In this document: positions 63,170 through 64,000 of the stretch, in pieces
How the letters are laid out: the number at the start of each line of letters is the position of its first letter
Position numbering within the stretch: the stretch's first letter is position 1
From: DASTFP01 sp963744345
GTDB lineage: Bacteria; Verrucomicrobiota; Verrucomicrobiia; Chthoniobacterales; Terrimicrobiaceae
Direction of reading: 5' to 3'
Assembly: GCA_963744345.1 (NCBI GenBank)
Contig: CAVUTD010000021.1
Span: 124,001 to 188,000 of the forward strand
Length of the DNA: 64,000 bases
Made by a program: the position numbers and the translations under genes
Notes under the pieces: generated by a model
Seen by the model: the letters and a program-made list of their open reading frames with translations, nothing else
Told to the model about the DNA's origin: nothing
Databases searched by the model: none

Positions 63170-63958
63170 ATGCCGTTCAGAAGGGAAGTCTTCACGCCCC
63201 TGAATACCTCTTCATTCGATTGGAAACTTCTTAGGGGCGTCTCGCGCTCTTTCTACCTGACGCTGCGAATTCTGCCAACCCCGGTCCGAGAGTCCATCGC
63301 TCTGGCGTACCTTGTTGCCCGGCTTTCCGACACTCTCGCCGACGGCGCGAATACTCCTGCTGAACGACAATTGCTGAGTCGGCGCAGCGAAATCGAAGGG
63401 TGGCTTGCCGGCTCGCCGGATCGCGGCGATATCGAAGCGCTTTGGGCGACGATTCGTGCAGGGCAACGTTTTGACCAGGATCGCTTCGCCACTCCGGGAG
63501 CACTTCCTCTTAGCGAAGAGGAACTGGATCGCTACGCTTATCTCGTGGCCGGCTGCGTGGGAGAATTCTGGACTGAGCTCTGCGCGAAGAAAATACCACG
63601 GTTTTGCTCATTAAGTATTCCAGAGATGGGGGCACTCGGCGTTCGCTTTGGTAAGGGCCTCCAGCTCGTTAATATTCTTCGGGACCGCCACGGCGATTTG
63701 GCGAGGGGACGGACTTATGTGCCAGCCGAACGGCTTAGCGATGTCCTGGCTCAGGCACGCGCCCATTTGCGTGCAGCGCACAGGTACGTCCGTGGGCTAA
63801 GGAATTATCGCTTGCGCGTCGCGTGTGCGCTTCCCTTGTCCCTCGCCGAAGACACACTCAGACTTATTGAAGAAAATCCCCAGGCTCGTCACGTCAAGGT
63901 GGCTCGTCGAAGAGTATGGGGGTTGCTTGTTTGGGCTTTGTTTTCGGCGATACGCTGA
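63170..63958 (+). CDS. Squalene/phytoene synthase family protein
   Basis: 262 residues. Both Asp-rich motifs that bind the diphosphates are intact: DTLAD in ARLSDTLADGA and DRHGD in NILRDRHGDLARGRTY. SRSFYLTLRILP marks the first helix. It condenses two prenyl diphosphates, most likely farnesyl, into squalene or a related C30 product for hopanoids, or makes phytoene. The carboxyl end VWGLLVWALFSAIR may touch the membrane. No carotenoid or hopanoid genes are inside the window. Confidence 0.88.
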   Translation: MPFRREVFTPLNTSSFDWKLLRGVSRSFYLTLRILPTPVRESIALAYLVARLSDTLADGANTPAERQLLSRRSEIEGWLAGSPDRGDIEALWATIRAGQRFDQDRFATPGALPLSEEELDRYAYLVAGCVGEFWTELCAKKIPRFCSLSIPEMGALGVRFGKGLQLVNILRDRHGDLARGRTYVPAERLSDVLAQARAHLRAAHRYVRGLRNYRLRVACALPLSLAEDTLRLIEENPQARHVKVARRRVWGLLVWALFSAIR

Positions 63959-64000
63959 TTGGTATCCCATTCAAACAATCAGAGACCAAAGTCGGTGACG

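Overview
The window looks like a chromosomal segment of a Gram-negative bacterium, most likely Verrucomicrobiota. The assignment is inferred from gene content: the futalosine menaquinone genes mqnE/mqnA, a TreS-maltokinase fusion, an ECF sigma/anti-sigma pair of a type I associate with that phylum, a squalene-synthase-family gene, and mobile-element genes of the kind seen in its genomes. No rRNA or ribosomal protein gene is present to settle it.

1-21 kb is a metal-handling and envelope region. It holds the start of a P1B-type metal ATPase (cut by the left edge), a retropepsin-like TPR protein, and a compact copper operon (two-domain multicopper oxidase, ZIP-family transporter with an added extracytoplasmic domain, lipoprotein cupredoxin). 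It also holds two diverged copies of a three-gene cassette (TPR protein, DUF4331 protein, HupE/UreJ_2 membrane protein with an EF-hand loop). Both copies keep the same order and the same 4-base overlap between genes 1 and 2. Two smaller HupE/UreJ-type genes follow copy 2, one of them frameshifted. The secreted proteins of this block are predicted to start, after signal cleavage, with His or Ser-Ser-His, which suggests amino-terminal Cu/Ni binding. Between the cassettes lie a broken SDR gene, an epoxide-hydrolase-like gene and a CGNR-type regulator that share a divergent promoter with a doubled operator-like repeat. Copy 2 has lost its native 5' end: the sequence ahead of it is patched from pieces of the hydrolase and regulator genes.

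21-36 kb is a mobile-element graveyard around a tRNA-Ser(UGA) gene. It contains frameshifted hydrolase and FAD-oxidoreductase genes, tyrosine-recombinase and primase-like remnants, phage-like small genes, a candidate attC site between a RibD-type reductase fragment and a VOC gene, a truncated receiver-like gene, and a second, half tRNA-Ser about 4.1 kb from the intact one. The two tRNA copies frame a small island carrying a methyltransferase, an excisionase-type HTH fragment, a Cys-rich protein and a c-type cytochrome.

36-50.9 kb is metabolic and regulatory: nicotinamidase, a zinc alcohol dehydrogenase, divergent metR/metE, a TreS-maltokinase fusion whose TreS half has lost its catalytic acid/base, a glycogen-debranching gene lacking its catalytic core, a transglutaminase-like protein and small membrane proteins. 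It ends with a lone sigma factor and a sigma/anti-sigma/PDZ operon whose trypsin-like domain has lost all three catalytic residues.

50.9-64 kb is dense housekeeping: a panE-like gene, an orphan nuoD, a uvrB-holA-nrdR-ATP-cone-HIT cluster, mqnE-mqnA, a GGCT-like gene with hemW, a DUF362 gene and a squalene/phytoene-synthase-family gene.
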